The position numbers and the translations under genes are program-made. Shown piece after piece: positions 1-14,227 of a stretch of DNA of 36,105 bases. The DNA is taken from positions 1-36,105 of the forward strand of contig CAJJDD010000027.1 in the NCBI GenBank assembly GCA_905182895.1, in the 5' to 3' direction. The first letter of the stretch is position 1, and each line of letters starts with the position of its first letter. The DNA is from Flavobacteriales bacterium UBA4466 (lineage in GTDB: Bacteria; Bacteroidota; Bacteroidia; Flavobacteriales_D; Sanyastnellaceae). The notes under the pieces were generated by a model, which saw only the letters and a list, made by a program, of their open reading frames with translations, made no database searches and was not told the origin of the DNA.

Positions 1-2
1 GC

Positions 3-620
3 ACCTCCAAAGAAGATCTACCCGATATGTCAGAGTTTGAAATTCTCACTCTTCCTGTAAACAAAAATGAACTAATTCTCAATAATTTTTCATTGGGAGA
101 CATACTGTTCAAGAGGGATTCCCTCGGATTAAGTATACTTGTCAGACCGAACAAATATCCTGAATTAACTTCTATCTCAGAAATGATTTCCCCTCTGCGT
201 TATATTTCAGCGAGAAAAGAATTTGAAAGACTAAAAACAAATTCTAATCTCAGAAGTGGTCTTGAAAGGTTTTGGCTAGATTGCGGAGAAAGTCAAGAAC
301 GAGCAAGGGAACTAATGGCAGAATTCTACGACAGGGTGCAAACTGCCAACTTGAACTTCTCCTCCTACAAAAGCGGATGGAAAACAGATAGAGGTATGAT
401 TTTTATAGTATTCGGCACACCTACAAAAATCACTTTGGATAAGGCTTCTGAAATATGGGTTTATGGCGACAAAGACGATCTAGGCAGCGTCAACTTTATA
501 TTTAAAAAAATCAAAACTAGCTTTAGTGACAATCACTATGAGCTAGAAAGGAATTCAATTTACAAATCCAAATGGGCTAAAAAAGTCAGCGCATGGAGAA
601 ACGGAAGAATATACAACTAA
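3..620 (+). CDS. GWxTD domain-containing protein, 3' part
   Basis: The frame is open from the window edge to a TAA at 618-620, so the true start lies upstream; the first in-window ATG is at 27. Counting from that ATG, residues 117-121 read GWKTD, followed by RGMIFIVFGTP. This is the signature of the GWxTD domain, a Bacteroidota-enriched C-terminal domain of unknown function in proteins that are usually exported. The end of the protein is basic and has no membrane segment. The stop codon is one base before the rlmB start, so the two genes are probably co-transcribed. Family assignment rests on the motif and the C-terminal position; the molecular function is not known. Confidence 0.8.
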   Translation, partial: TSKEDLPDMSEFEILTLPVNKNELILNNFSLGDILFKRDSLGLSILVRPNKYPELTSISEMISPLRYISARKEFERLKTNSNLRSGLERFWLDCGESQERARELMAEFYDRVQTANLNFSSYKSGWKTDRGMIFIVFGTPTKITLDKASEIWVYGDKDDLGSVNFIFKKIKTSFSDNHYELERNSIYKSKWAKKVSAWRNGRIYN

Positions 621-621
621 C

Positions 622-1361
622 ATGAACGAAGTATTAAAAGTAGTAGGCACACACCCGGTAAGAGAGGCACTAAAGTCGGGTAAAGAGATAGAAAAGATCC
701 TTGTATCGAGAGAAACATCCCAGCCAACTTAAGCGAAATAGTGAAAATCGCTAAGGAAAAAGGGATTCCTATCCAAAAGGTTCCTAAAATAAAGTTAGAC
801 AAAGCCTCAGACATAAATCATCAAGGAATTCTAGCATACATCTCACCTATAAAATTTGTAGAGATAGATGACATTATTGAAGTAGCTACAAATAGAAACG
901 AAAGTCCTTTTGTTATAATACTAGACTCGGTCACAGACACTAGAAACTTTGGTGCGATTTGCAGAACAGCTGAATGCATGGGAGTTCATGGAATAATTAT
1001 CCCTAAAAACCATTCGGCTTCGATTAATGAAGGCGTAATTAAATCAAGTGCAGGAGCAGTTCTAAAGCTAAAGATATCAAGAATAAATCACCTTCAAGAT
1101 GCCATTTATCACCTGCAAGCTTCTGAGATAAAAGTGATTAGCTTTACAGAGAAAGCTGAATCAAACCTAAGAGACTTCACCCCAGAAAAAGGCGGAGTTG
1201 CCATTATTCTTGGATCTGAAGAGCTCGGAATTAACCCCAAGCTAATTTCGTCTTCAAACCATCATCTAAAAATTCAAATGTATGGCACTACAGACTCTCT
1301 CAACGTAGGAGTTGCTTCCGGTATGGCTATCTACGAAATCAAAAATAAGATCAATGACTAA
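622..1361 (+). CDS. rlmB: 23S rRNA 2'-O-ribose methyltransferase RlmB (SpoU/TrmH family), frameshifted
   Basis: SpoU-family enzyme expected to methylate the 2'-OH of a guanosine in 23S rRNA (G2251 in E. coli) using S-adenosylmethionine. The start at 622 (MNEVLKVVGTHPVREAL) is the typical RlmB N-terminal substrate-binding domain. That frame stops at 730-732, and the protein resumes in another frame with NLSEIVKIAKEKGIPI, so a small indel lies at about 708-725. The three SPOUT knot motifs are intact: NFGAICRTAECMG, IILGSEELGI and SLNVGVASGMAIYE. The rebuilt length of about 246 residues matches the family. The gene follows the GWxTD gene by one base. The break looks like a sequence error because both halves are well conserved. 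Confidence 0.88.
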
Positions 1362-1689
1362 GAGAAGGAGTACAAACAAATTATCAGCAATTTATCTGTA
1401 GGGTATGGTCATGAATAAGTAATTGATTAATCTGCATTCTCTAGAGATACCGCTTTAGAGAATGAAATACTCTCTATTTTACTGTTTAACCAAGAAACGA
1501 AGTCAAAATATTTAATAACTATTTGATCTTCAGTATTATTAACAAGCTCAAGTAGTTGGTACTGTCACCTATGATACACCTTGGGTTCCTATAACCCTAC
1601 ATAAACGATTAATTGCTCACTATCAGTATTTTGTGACATTTATTATTATATTTTCAATTACCAAACATTCTTCTAACTAACTTTCTGAT
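1362..1689. other. Non-coding gap between rlmB and the M1 aminopeptidase
   Basis: About 330 AT-rich bases with no credible coding frame on either strand. It contains one strong hairpin (1435-1464, listed separately). I see no tRNA-like fold and no convincing TTTG/TAnnTTTG promoter pair, although a promoter for the downstream gene should lie near 1620-1680. Confidence 0.6.
1435..1464. terminator. Hairpin downstream of rlmB, possible terminator
   Basis: CATTCTCTAGAG (1435-1446) pairs with CTTTAGAGAATG (1453-1464): twelve pairs including one G-T, around a six-base loop. It starts 74 bases after the rlmB stop. The following sequence is only moderately T-rich, without a clean T-run, so it could be an intrinsic terminator, an RNA-stabilising hairpin or a dyad operator. 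The pairing is seen directly; the role is inferred. Confidence 0.45.
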
Positions 1690-6476
<4,787 letters not shown>

Positions 6477-6510
6477 TAGTGTGCAAAGAAACTAGTTGTG
6501 CTTGACATAC

Positions 6511-6553
6511 AAAAAAAAAGAGGAATAAACCTTTCACCGTTTATTCCTCTTTT
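6511..6553 (-). terminator. Intrinsic terminator after rplQ
   Basis: AAAAGAGGAATAAAC (6516-6530) pairs perfectly with GTTTATTCCTCTTTT (6539-6553): a 15-bp stem with an eight-base loop. On the minus strand the stem is followed by a run of T (complement of 6511-6519). It closes the ribosomal cluster and separates it from carA-eno. Confidence 0.88.
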
Positions 6554-6575
6554 ATCAAAATATTATAAACTAAAC

Positions 6576-7134
6576 TTAAGCTTTCTCTTCTTCCTTATTA
6601 TCAGAGTCATCCTTTAATCTCACTCGTAGAATCTTTTATCTGCTCTGCGTGTTTCGCAGAACTTCATTAGCACTTCAGAAACTTCACTTCAACAGCACCA
6701 TCAACTGCACTTTTCTTTTTAGCCCCACCTCTTCTACTCCTCTTTTTCTTCGCTCCAGTATTAGCTCCATAGATCTCATTAAAGTCTACTAACTCAATCA
6801 TACACATCTCTGCAGCATCCCCCTGTCTAAAACCAGTCTTAATGATTCTAGTATAACCACCTGGTCTTTCAGCGATTTTAGGAGCAACCTCTCTGAATAA
6901 TTCAGAAACAGCATACTTATCCTTCAAGTAACTGAATACAGTTCTTCTTGAGTGAGTACTGTCATCCTTAGATTTAGTAATTAGAGGTTCCACATACACT
7001 CTTAAAGCTTTTGCTTTAGCTACTGTAGTATTAATTCTCTTATGCTCTATTAAAGAGCAAGCCATATTAGAAAGCAATGCTGATCTATGCGCCTTTTTTC
7101 TACTTAAATGGTTAAATTTCTTTCCGTGTCTCAT
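6576..7134 (-). CDS. rplQ: 50S ribosomal protein L17, C-terminal tail frameshifted
   Basis: L17 of the large subunit, starting [17 protein letters not shown] at 7134. The conserved core runs to about residue 118 ([11 protein letters not shown]) and is followed by a basic linker rich in Lys and Arg. The uninterrupted frame ends at 6667, but acidic tail-like sequence continues in shifted frames: [12 protein letters not shown] and then [11 protein letters not shown] with a stop at 6576-6578, just ahead of the terminator. Bacteroidota L17 proteins often have such charged extensions, so I extend the locus to 6576 and treat the breaks as several small indels. The core call is certain; the tail boundary is inferred. 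Confidence 0.9.
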
Positions 7135-7139
7135 TTTTC

Positions 7140-8148
7140 TTATTCGTTATCTAAATTATACTTCTCAGTATCAAAACCGAAAGTCAATCCTTTTTCTCAA
7201 AGAAATCCTTTATTATCTACTAAGTCTTCTAACTCTGTTAATGACTTTTTTACCAAAATTTCTAAACTTTAACAATCATTTTTTGTAAGACACCAACTCT
7301 CCAAGAGTATCAATATCTGCAGCCTTCAGGCAATTCAATGCTCTTACTGAAAGATCCATATCAACTAATCTAGTTTTCAGCAGTTGTCTCATGTGTAATG
7401 ACGACTCATCAAACTCTTCAGTTGCAGCCTTCTCTTCACTTTCCAATGTTATTCTTTCATCCGAGAATAACATGAAATGATGAATTAAAATTTTAGCAGC
7501 CTCTTGTAAAGCATCTTTTGGTGAAATAGAACCATCACCATCAATTGTAATAACTAATTTTTCGTAATCAGTTTTCTGCTCTACTCTATAATTTTCAGTC
7601 TTATACTGAACATTTCTTATAGGCGTGAAAATTGAATCAATAAAAATTGTTCCTAATGGAGCATTCCCATATTTATTCTCATCGGCTGGTCTATAACCTC
7701 GACCCTTTCCGATAGTGATTTCCATATTGAAATTAACTTTAGGATCCATATTACAAATTACCATATCTGGATTCAATACTTGAAAAGCACTTGTGTATTT
7801 TCCAATATCACCTGCTGTAAATTTATCTTGACCACTGATGGAGATATTAACCGTTTCCTCGTTACTTCCCTCTATCTGTTGCTTAAATCTAACTTGTTTT
7901 AAGTTCAATACGATCTCAGTAACATCCTCCTCGGTGCCTTTGACTGTGGAAAACTCATGATCTGCTCCTTCTATCTTAATAGAAGTAATAGCAAACCCCT
8001 CTAATGAAGAAAGCAAAATCCTTCTCAATGCATTACCAACTGTTATACCAAACCCAGGTTCTAATGGTCTGAACTCAAACTGACCATGAAAGTCATCTGA
8101 ATCAATCATTATTACTTTATCAGGCTTTTGGAAATCTAAAACTGCCAT
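7140..8148 (-). CDS. rpoA: DNA-directed RNA polymerase alpha subunit, 3' end frameshifted
   Basis: Scaffold subunit of RNA polymerase. The N-terminal dimerisation domain is typical ([20 protein letters not shown], then [15 protein letters not shown]). The C-terminal domain, which contacts DNA and activators, enters its helix-hairpin-helix at [17 protein letters not shown], where the frame stops at 7276. The missing part is present in other frames downstream: [23 protein letters not shown] and GLTFGFD followed by EKYNLDNE, with a stop at 7140-7142. The repaired protein is about 335 residues, normal for the family. The breaks lie at about 7265-7290 and 7195-7210, partly in runs of A. Confidence 0.95.
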
Positions 8149-8172
8149 ACTTAGTTATTATCGAGTTATTTA

Positions 8173-8781
8173 TTATTTAGAGTAAAGCTCTACTATAAGC
8201 TGCACATTAATGTTTTCTGGAATTTGTTCCATGTGCGGAATTGTAATGAAAGTTCCTCTCATATCATTCCCATTCCAATCAATCCATTCATGTTGTGCAC
8301 TAGAATTAGCTGCCAAAGAAGCCGTTATAGCTTGAAGTGATTTAGACTTCTCTCTAACCCCCACAACATCTCCAGGCTTTAACTGGAAAGAAGGAATATT
8401 TACCAACTCACCATTAACTGTAATATGCCTGTGACCTACTAATTGTCTAGCCCCTCTCCTAGTGTTTGACAGACCTAATCTGTAAACCGTATTATCTAAT
8501 CTAGACTCACACAACTGAAGAAGAATTTCTCCTGTTATACCAGTCTTTGAAGATGCCTTTTTAAATAAATTAGAAAACTGCTTTTCTAAAATTCCATAAG
8601 TGTACTTTGCCTTTTGCTTTTCTAACAATTGCACAGCATACTCTGACTGCTTGTTTCTTCTTTTATTTGGTCCGTGAACACCGGGAGGATAATTTCTCCT
8701 CTCTAAAGCCTTATCTGGCCCAAAAATAGGTTCCTTAAACCTTCTCGCAATTTTTGACGTTGGTCCTGTATATCTTGCCAT
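8173..8781 (-). CDS. rpsD: 30S ribosomal protein S4
   Basis: Primary 16S rRNA-binding protein of the small subunit, and a repressor of the alpha operon in many bacteria. It is complete at 202 residues. It starts [20 protein letters not shown], with no zinc-binding cysteines near the N-terminus (zinc-free form). The central motif [13 protein letters not shown] and the S4 RNA-binding domain ([21 protein letters not shown]) are present. It sits between rpsK and rpoA, as in canonical alpha operons. Confidence 0.97.
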   Translation of the reverse strand: MARYTGPTSKIARRFKEPIFGPDKALERRNYPPGVHGPNKRRNKQSEYAVQLLEKQKAKYTYGILEKQFSNLFKKASSKTGITGEILLQLCESRLDNTVYRLGLSNTRRGARQLVGHRHITVNGELVNIPSFQLKPGDVVGVREKSKSLQAITASLAANSSAQHEWIDWNGNDMRGTFITIPHMEQIPENINVQLIVELYSK

Positions 8782-8799
8782 TTCAAATAATTTCTTCTG

Positions 8800-9186
8800 T
8801 TAAACTCTTCTTCTTTTAGGTGGTCTACATCCATTGTGAGGCATAGGTGTAACATCGATTATTTCTGTTACTTCAATGCCATTATTATGCATAGTTCTTA
8901 TGGCAGATTCTCTACCCTGACCTGGACCTTTGATATAAGCTTTCACTTTCCTTAGTCCTAATTCATGAGCTTCTTTTGCACAATTCTCAGCTGCCAATTG
9001 AGCAGCGTACGGAGTGTTCTTTTTAGAACCTCTGAAACCCATTTTCCCTGCAGAAGACCAAGCTATAACTTGTCCTTGAGCATTAGTTAAAGATATTATG
9101 ATGTTGTTAAAACTTGCTCTAATATGAGCTTGTCCTACCGCCTCAACTTTAACTTTCTTTTTCTTTTTCGCGTTTGATTTAGCCAT
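8800..9186 (-). CDS. rpsK: 30S ribosomal protein S11
   Basis: Small-subunit platform protein near the mRNA exit site. It is complete at 128 residues, with a lysine-rich start ([16 protein letters not shown]). The core reads [20 protein letters not shown], and the family signature at the end is [18 protein letters not shown]. It lies between rpsM and rpsD with short spacers. Confidence 0.97.
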   Translation of the reverse strand: MAKSNAKKKKKVKVEAVGQAHIRASFNNIIISLTNAQGQVIAWSSAGKMGFRGSKKNTPYAAQLAAENCAKEAHELGLRKVKAYIKGPGQGRESAIRTMHNNGIEVTEIIDVTPMPHNGCRPPKRRRV

Positions 9187-9211
9187 GATCCAACGATTTA
9201 ATCGTTATCTA

Positions 9212-9589
9212 TTATTTGGTAGCCTTTTTCTTATTAGCTACAGTTTTTCTTTTACCTTTTCTAGTTCTTGAGTTATTCTTAGTACGTTGACCTCTCAACG
9301 GTAAACCCGAACGATGTCTAATACCACGATTACATCCAATATCCATCAAACGTTTGATGTTCATTTGAACCTCTGATCTTAAAGCACCTTCCACTTTAAA
9401 TTCCTCAGTAACTATTGATCTAATTTTACCTAGTTCCTCATCATCCCATTCATCAACTTTCTTATCGGCACTTACTTCAGCTTTTTCAAGTATTTGAACC
9501 GCTCTAGTACTACCAATTCCGTAGATGTATGTCAGACTAATTACCCCTCTCTTATTCTTAGGGATATCTATCCCTGCTATTCTAGCCAT
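9212..9589 (-). CDS. rpsM: 30S ribosomal protein S13
   Basis: Head protein of the small subunit that contacts the P-site tRNA and L5. It is complete at 125 residues. The start is [20 protein letters not shown], the helix-two-turn-helix region contains [10 protein letters not shown], and the C-terminal signature is [18 protein letters not shown] with a basic tail for rRNA and tRNA contact. Confidence 0.97.
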   Translation of the reverse strand: MARIAGIDIPKNKRGVISLTYIYGIGSTRAVQILEKAEVSADKKVDEWDDEELGKIRSIVTEEFKVEGALRSEVQMNIKRLMDIGCNRGIRHRSGLPLRGQRTKNNSRTRKGKRKTVANKKKATK

Positions 9590-9611
9590 AGTTCTTTTCT
9601 TTTAAGAATTA

Positions 9612-9728
9612 TTATCCCTGACGTTGCTTGAACCTAGGATTCTTTTTATTAATTACGTACAATCTGCCTTTTCTTTTTACAATTTTACAATCTACAGATC
9701 TCTTCTTTACGGATGCTCTTACCTTCAT
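9612..9728 (-). CDS. rpmJ: 50S ribosomal protein L36 (zinc-free type)
   Basis: Small gene of 38 codons plus stop: [18 protein letters not shown], then [20 protein letters not shown]. It matches L36 end to end. The zinc-ribbon form has three Cys and one His; here only Cys14 remains, so this is the zinc-independent (C-minus) type. It lies between infA and rpsM, the standard position. Confidence 0.95.
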   Translation of the reverse strand: MKVRASVKKRSVDCKIVKRKGRLYVINKKNPRFKQRQG

Positions 9729-9733
9729 CTTTC

Positions 9734-9925
9734 CTATTTATATCTAAACGTGATACGACCTTTTGTTAAGTCATAAGGCGACATTGCCAATTTAACTTTA
9801 TCTCCTGGTAATATTTTAATATAAAACATTCTCATTTTTCCTGAAATATGTGCCAATATTACGTGACCATTTTCCAATTCAACTCTAAAACGAGCATTGG
9901 ATAGGGCTTCTATTATTGTACCATC
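9734..9925 (-). CDS. infA: Translation initiation factor IF-1, N-terminus unresolved
   Basis: S1/OB-fold protein that occupies the ribosomal A site during initiation. The readable part is 63 residues, from [20 protein letters not shown] through [19 protein letters not shown] to GRITFRYK and a stop at 9734-9736. About nine N-terminal residues expected before DGTI cannot be read in this frame: an in-frame TAG immediately precedes the Asp codon and no suitable ATG is present. An indel or a small loss at the map-infA junction (about 9925-9950) is the simplest explanation. Confidence 0.88.
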   Translation of the reverse strand, partial: DGTIIEALSNARFRVELENGHVILAHISGKMRMFYIKILPGDKVKLAMSPYDLTKGRITFRYK

Positions 9926-10734
9926 CTATTTATCACTCTAAAGATGCAGTTTGTTTTTAAAACCTCTTCTATATATTCAAACGTGGATAAAACTTCAGCC
10001 CTGCCTTTTCTAACAACAATATCATGCTCAAAATGAGCTGATACTTTTCCATCTGAAGTTACAATTGTCCACCCATCATTCTTTTGTCTAACCGACTTCC
10101 CTCCTAAATTAATCATTGGCTCTATTGCTAAAACCATTCCTTCTTTCAAAAGAGGCCCATTTCCTTTTCTACCATAATTAGGAACTTCTGGAGCTTCATG
10201 TAAATCTGTTCCTAATCCATGACCTACCAGCTCCCGTACAACTCCATATCCAAAAGACTCTGAATATGACTGGACAGCAAAACCGATATCTCCTATCCTA
10301 TTTCCTGCTACTGCAACTTCTATTGCCCGATTCAGAGATTCTTTAGTTCGCTTTAACAAACTAGCCACTTCATCCTCAATATCTCCAACCGCAAAGGTAT
10401 AAGCGCTATCACCCCAGTAACCATTTTTATAAACACCACAATCCACAGACACAATATCTCCATCTTGTAATGGCTCGTTAGTAGGCACTCCATGCACTAC
10501 AGCTTCGTTTACCGAAGTACACAATGAACCAGGGAAATCATTATACCCCTTAAACCCAGGAACTGCATTATAACTTCTTATAAACTCTTCAGCTATAGAA
10601 TCTAGCTCCAAGGTTGTTACCCCAGGCTTAATATTCCTAGCTACTTCTGCTAAAGTTTTTCCCACAAGTAAAGAACTCTCTCTTATTAGTTCAATCTCCT
10701 CTTCCGTTCTATAATTTATTTTTCTCATTTCCAA
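9913..10734 (-). CDS. map: Methionine aminopeptidase, type I
   Basis: Removes the initiator Met from nascent proteins. Residues of the dinuclear metal site are all visible: Asp98 in VDCGV, Asp109 in GDSAYT, His172 in [10 protein letters not shown], Glu205 in AIEPM and Glu236 in FEHDIVV. His81 (AVVHGVP) and His179 line the active site. The frame reads 273 residues, but the family pattern ends near EYIEEVLK (about residue 259). The last about 14 residues overlap infA and are probably read-through caused by the indel at that junction. ATG codons at 10734 and 10728 are both possible starts. Confidence 0.95.
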   Translation of the reverse strand: MEMRKINYRTEEEIELIRESSLLVGKTLAEVARNIKPGVTTLELDSIAEEFIRSYNAVPGFKGYNDFPGSLCTSVNEAVVHGVPTNEPLQDGDIVSVDCGVYKNGYWGDSAYTFAVGDIEDEVASLLKRTKESLNRAIEVAVAGNRIGDIGFAVQSYSESFGYGVVRELVGHGLGTDLHEAPEVPNYGRKGNGPLLKEGMVLAIEPMINLGGKSVRQKNDGWTIVTSDGKVSAHFEHDIVVRKGRAEVLSTFEYIEEVLKTNCIFRVINRMVQ

Positions 10735-10752
10735 AAGGAGTGCAAAAATACA

Positions 10753-12096
10753 CTATCCAGTAATACCACTGACAGGCATACCTGTTCTTCCTTTTAATGT
10801 TCCACTTTCCATTAAACCATCATAATGTCTTGACAATAGGTGGCTTTCGATTTGTTGCAGCGTATCTAGTATTACACCTACCATAATCAGCAGCGAAGTT
10901 CCTCCAAAAAATATGGCGAAATTTTGCGAATTTGTAAGTCCCAAATTCTCCTTAGCTACAATCGCTGGCATAATTGCAATTAAAGCTAAAAACACCGAAC
11001 CGGGTAATGTAATCCTACTTAATATTTCATCCAAATATTCCGATGTAGGCCTTCCTGGCTTGATACCAGGAACAAAACTCCCATTCCTCTTCATGTCGTC
11101 ACTAATCTGATTAACATTCACTGTTATAGCAGTATAGAAATAGGTGAAGATAATAATCATCAAAGCAAAAATCACATTGTACCAGATACCATTAAAATTA
11201 CTTAACGAAGCTATCCATTCAGATCCCTGAAAAAACTCACTTTGAGACATATAAAGTGGAACGAACATAATAGCTTGAGCAAAAATTATTGGCATCACAC
11301 CTGAAGAATTAACTTTTAAAGGAATAAAACTCCTTGCCTGCTCTCCTTTCGGTAATTCTCCTGACGCAAAATTACTCTTCGCAAAATGCACTGGTACACG
11401 TCTTACAGCTTGAACCAAAGCCACACTTGCAACGATTATTAAAAAGAATGCCGCAATTTCTACGAGAAAAAAGAACGGATTTCCTGCACCCCATTCCTCT
11501 AATATTGCTCTTGGAAAACCTGCGATTATCCCTATCATAATAATTATGGAAATACCATTTCCAATTCCTTTATCAGTAATTTTTTCTCCCAACCACATAG
11601 CAAAAATACAACACGTCAAGATAGTAACGGACGAAAACCACCAGAAAGGACCTTCATTAGGAACTGCACCTTGAACTGATGTTACAGAAGAAGCCAAGTA
11701 ACCTGGCGCCTGGACTAACGTTATTGCTATCGTCAAGAATCTAGTGTATTGATTCAATTTCTTTCTGCCACTTTCACCTTCTTTCTGCATTTTCTGCACA
11801 GCAGGTACCGCAATACCCATCAATTGCATAATAATCGATGCCGATATGTACGGCATTATACCCAATGCAAAGATTGAAGCTCTAGAAAAAGCACCACCAG
11901 AGAAAAGATTTAAAAGGTCACCCAAACCACCACCTCCGTTAACCGAAGCACTATCCAAAGCACTACTATCAACTCCCGGAATTATGATAAAAGAACCTAT
12001 TCTATATATCAGAACTAGTCCTAACGTAAATAAAATCTTCTTTTTTAACTCTTCAATGGACCAGATGTCCTTTATCTTTTGAAAGAAACCCTTCAT
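10753..12096 (-). CDS. secY: Preprotein translocase subunit SecY
   Basis: Central channel of the SecYEG translocase in the inner membrane. It is intact at 447 residues with about ten hydrophobic segments. Recognisable regions are the cytoplasmic N-terminus before the first segment (LIYRIGSFIIIPGVDSSAL), SIIMQLMGIAVPAVQKMQKE, the loop RRVPVHFAKS, and GIKPGRPTSEYLDEILSRIT near the C-terminal cytoplasmic loops that bind SecA and ribosomes. It sits between rplO and map without an intervening adk gene. Confidence 0.97.
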   Translation of the reverse strand: MKGFFQKIKDIWSIEELKKKILFTLGLVLIYRIGSFIIIPGVDSSALDSASVNGGGGLGDLLNLFSGGAFSRASIFALGIMPYISASIIMQLMGIAVPAVQKMQKEGESGRKKLNQYTRFLTIAITLVQAPGYLASSVTSVQGAVPNEGPFWWFSSVTILTCCIFAMWLGEKITDKGIGNGISIIIMIGIIAGFPRAILEEWGAGNPFFFLVEIAAFFLIIVASVALVQAVRRVPVHFAKSNFASGELPKGEQARSFIPLKVNSSGVMPIIFAQAIMFVPLYMSQSEFFQGSEWIASLSNFNGIWYNVIFALMIIIFTYFYTAITVNVNQISDDMKRNGSFVPGIKPGRPTSEYLDEILSRITLPGSVFLALIAIMPAIVAKENLGLTNSQNFAIFFGGTSLLIMVGVILDTLQQIESHLLSRHYDGLMESGTLKGRTGMPVSGITG

Positions 12097-12110
12097 AAAA
12101 TGCTAATTTT

Positions 12111-12554
12111 TTATAATGTAACAATACTTCCTCCTGCTGCCTCAATTGCACTTGTGGCTGATTCAGAAAATTTGTGTGCACTTATTTTAACTTTCGCAGT
12201 CAACTCTCCTCTACCAAGAATTTTCACTAAATCATTTTTTTGTACAAGACCATTATCCATCAAATCTGGAGTAATCTCAGTAATTTTACTGACGTCCACC
12301 AATTTCTGTAAGTTATCTAAATTAACAGCCTTGTATTCTACACGATTTCTATTCTTGAAACCAAATTTAGGAACTCTTCTTTGAAGAGGCATTTGACCAC
12401 CCTCAAATCCAATTTTAGATTTATATCCCGACCTTGACTTAGCTCCTTTATGACCTCTTGTAGATGTACCACCTTTCCCAGATCCTTGACCACGTCCAAT
12501 CCTTTTACCCTTTTTTATCGAGCCTTCAGCTGGAGTTAAATTACTTAAATTCAT
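12111..12554 (-). CDS. rplO: 50S ribosomal protein L15
   Basis: Large-subunit assembly protein, complete at 147 residues. The Gly/Lys/Arg-rich N-terminal extension that enters 23S rRNA is evident ([20 protein letters not shown]), followed by [20 protein letters not shown]. The globular C-terminal half ends with [12 protein letters not shown]. It is immediately upstream of secY, as in spc operons. Confidence 0.97.
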   Translation of the reverse strand: MNLSNLTPAEGSIKKGKRIGRGQGSGKGGTSTRGHKGAKSRSGYKSKIGFEGGQMPLQRRVPKFGFKNRNRVEYKAVNLDNLQKLVDVSKITEITPDLMDNGLVQKNDLVKILGRGELTAKVKISAHKFSESATSAIEAAGGSIVTL

Positions 12555-12576
12555 TTTAATGAGTTTTCATAATTTC

Positions 12577-12756
12577 TTACTTCTCTTCTACCTTTAAGAG
12601 ATGCTTTACTTTCTTAATCATTCCTAATACTTGAGGAGATGCTTCCTTCTCAATAGGACTATTTAACTTTTTTATACCTAAGGCTATTACAGTGTCTTTC
12701 TGTCTCTTAGGCTTTCCAATAGTACTACGTACTTGTGTTATTACAACTTTACTCAT
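12577..12756 (-). CDS. rpmD: 50S ribosomal protein L30
   Basis: Small protein of 59 residues starting MSKVVITQVRSTIGKPKRQK and ending KHLLKVEEK. It has the compact ferredoxin-like L30 pattern (SxIGKxKRQKxTVxALGIKKLN), including DTVIALGIKKLNSPIEKEAS. It lies between rpsE and rplO, its usual place in the spc operon. Confidence 0.95.
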   Translation of the reverse strand: MSKVVITQVRSTIGKPKRQKDTVIALGIKKLNSPIEKEASPQVLGMIKKVKHLLKVEEK

Positions 12757-12766
12757 GGCTTATATT

Positions 12767-13280
12767 TTAACCGTGGAATACTTTATTCACTGAGATACCT
12801 CTTAACTCAGCTACTTCTTTAGGATCTCTTAGCTGCATAAGCGCATCAATTGTCGCCTTTACCACATTGTGCGGATTTGAAGAACCTTTTGACTTGGCCA
12901 ATACATCTTTAACACCTACAGCTCTCAAATACAGCTCTCATAGCACCACCTGCGATAACACCTGTACCACCTGAAGCTGGTTTAACAAAAACTCTTGCTC
13001 CGCCATACTTACCAAGCTGCTCATGTGGAATAGTTCCGTTATACACAGGAACCTCAACCAAATTCTTCTTAGCATCATCAATCGCTTTGGCTATAGCCTC
13101 TGCAACTTCTTTAGCTTTTCCCAAGCCATGACCAACAATACCTTTTTCATTGCCCACAACAACTATTGCCGAAAAACTAAAGGTTCTACCACCTTTTGTA
13201 ACTTTTGTAACCCGATTAACAGTCACTAACTTATCTTTTAGCTCTATTTCACTAGACCTTAACATTTTCTTTGTGCTCAT
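12767..13280 (-). CDS. rpsE: 30S ribosomal protein S5, one-base frameshift
   Basis: Small-subunit protein with roles in decoding accuracy and mRNA unwinding at entry. The N-terminal dsRBD-like domain includes [20 protein letters not shown], and the C-terminal domain starts at [15 protein letters not shown]. One extra base at about 12923 makes the frame stop early at 12909. Removing it restores [38 protein letters not shown] and a natural end at VNKVFHG (stop 12767-12769). The locus is 514 bases, exactly 171 codons plus one base. Confidence 0.95.
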
Positions 13281-13284
13281 TTCC

Positions 13285-13641
13285 TTAGAATTTTAATCCT
13301 GCCTCTCTAGCAGCTTCGGCTAAACTTTTAACCCTACCGTGATACAAATATCCACTTCTATCAAAAACTACACTAGAAATATCTTTTCCTTTTGCAGCTT
13401 CCGCTATAGCTTTTCCAACTATTGTGGCTTGATCAACTTTACTTACTGACTGAGCTTCTTTCACCTTAACTGAACCAGCTGCTGCCAAAGTAACGCCATT
13501 TACATCATCAATAATCTGAGCGTAAATCTGTTTGTTACTTCTAAAAACAGTTAATCTAGGAGTCTCAGGAGTTCCGAAGATTTTTCCTCTAACTCTCTTT
13601 TTAATTTTTGTTCTTCTAAGAACTTTGCTATTCGTCGCCAT
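13285..13641 (-). CDS. rplR: 50S ribosomal protein L18
   Basis: Binds 5S rRNA and helps dock it into the large subunit. It is complete at 118 residues. It has a basic N-terminus, [20 protein letters not shown], and the conserved C-terminal [20 protein letters not shown]. The gap to rpsE is only four bases, so the two are tightly coupled. Confidence 0.97.
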   Translation of the reverse strand: MATNSKVLRRTKIKKRVRGKIFGTPETPRLTVFRSNKQIYAQIIDDVNGVTLAAAGSVKVKEAQSVSKVDQATIVGKAIAEAAKGKDISSVVFDRSGYLYHGRVKSLAEAAREAGLKF

Positions 13642-13649
13642 CTTACTAA

Positions 13650-14201
13650 TTATTTAGCAGCTGCTTTACCAGCTTTTCTTCTTATATATTCACCTACATA
13701 CTTAACACCTTTTCCTTTGTAAGGTTCAGGTTTTCTAAAGGACCTAACTTTAGAAGCCACTTGACCAATAAGCTGCTTGTCGTGAGACTCAAAAGTAACT
13801 ATAGGATTCTTTCCTTTTTGAGTTTCTGCATTTACCTTAATTTCCTTAGGTAAATCAATTATAATTGGATGAGAAAAGCCTAAAGACAACTCAAGCTGTT
13901 GGCCTGAAGTTTTAGCTCTAAAACCTACACCCACAAGTTCTAACTCTTTCTTGTAACCATCCGTTACACCTACTATCATGTTCGATACTAGTGCTCTATA
14001 CAGACCGTGCTTTGCTCTATCATCAGTGCTGTCACTTGATCTCTCGAAAACAAGCACTTCACCCTCCTGTTTCATTGAAATACAAGAATCCATCTCTTGA
14101 CTTAGCTCTCCTTTAGGACCCTTAACAGTTATAACGTTATCTACTAAAGATACCTCTACTCCTTTTGTAATGCTCACTGGAGCCTTTCCTATTCTTGACA
14201 T
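13650..14201 (-). CDS. rplF: 50S ribosomal protein L6
   Basis: Large-subunit protein near the factor-binding site and sarcin-ricin loop. It is complete at 183 residues with two tandem L6 folds: the first begins [18 protein letters not shown], and the second contains [20 protein letters not shown]. The C-terminal signature is [20 protein letters not shown]. Confidence 0.97.
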   Translation of the reverse strand: MSRIGKAPVSITKGVEVSLVDNVITVKGPKGELSQEMDSCISMKQEGEVLVFERSSDSTDDRAKHGLYRALVSNMIVGVTDGYKKELELVGVGFRAKTSGQQLELSLGFSHPIIIDLPKEIKVNAETQKGKNPIVTFESHDKQLIGQVASKVRSFRKPEPYKGKGVKYVGEYIRRKAGKAAAK

Positions 14202-14227
14202 AATTCAGCTATTGTTAGATAAACACT

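Noticed and set aside
6484-6513. Possible carA promoter: CAAA and CAAAGAAA boxes (minus strand TTTG and TTTCTTTG, 18 bases apart)
   Set aside because: The -7 box deviates from the consensus, would leave a two- or three-base leader, and overlaps the T-run of the terminator. It is too weak to list.
10913-12384. Several open frames on the plus strand across secY and rplO
   Set aside because: They are shadows of conserved minus-strand genes and have no recognisable protein features.
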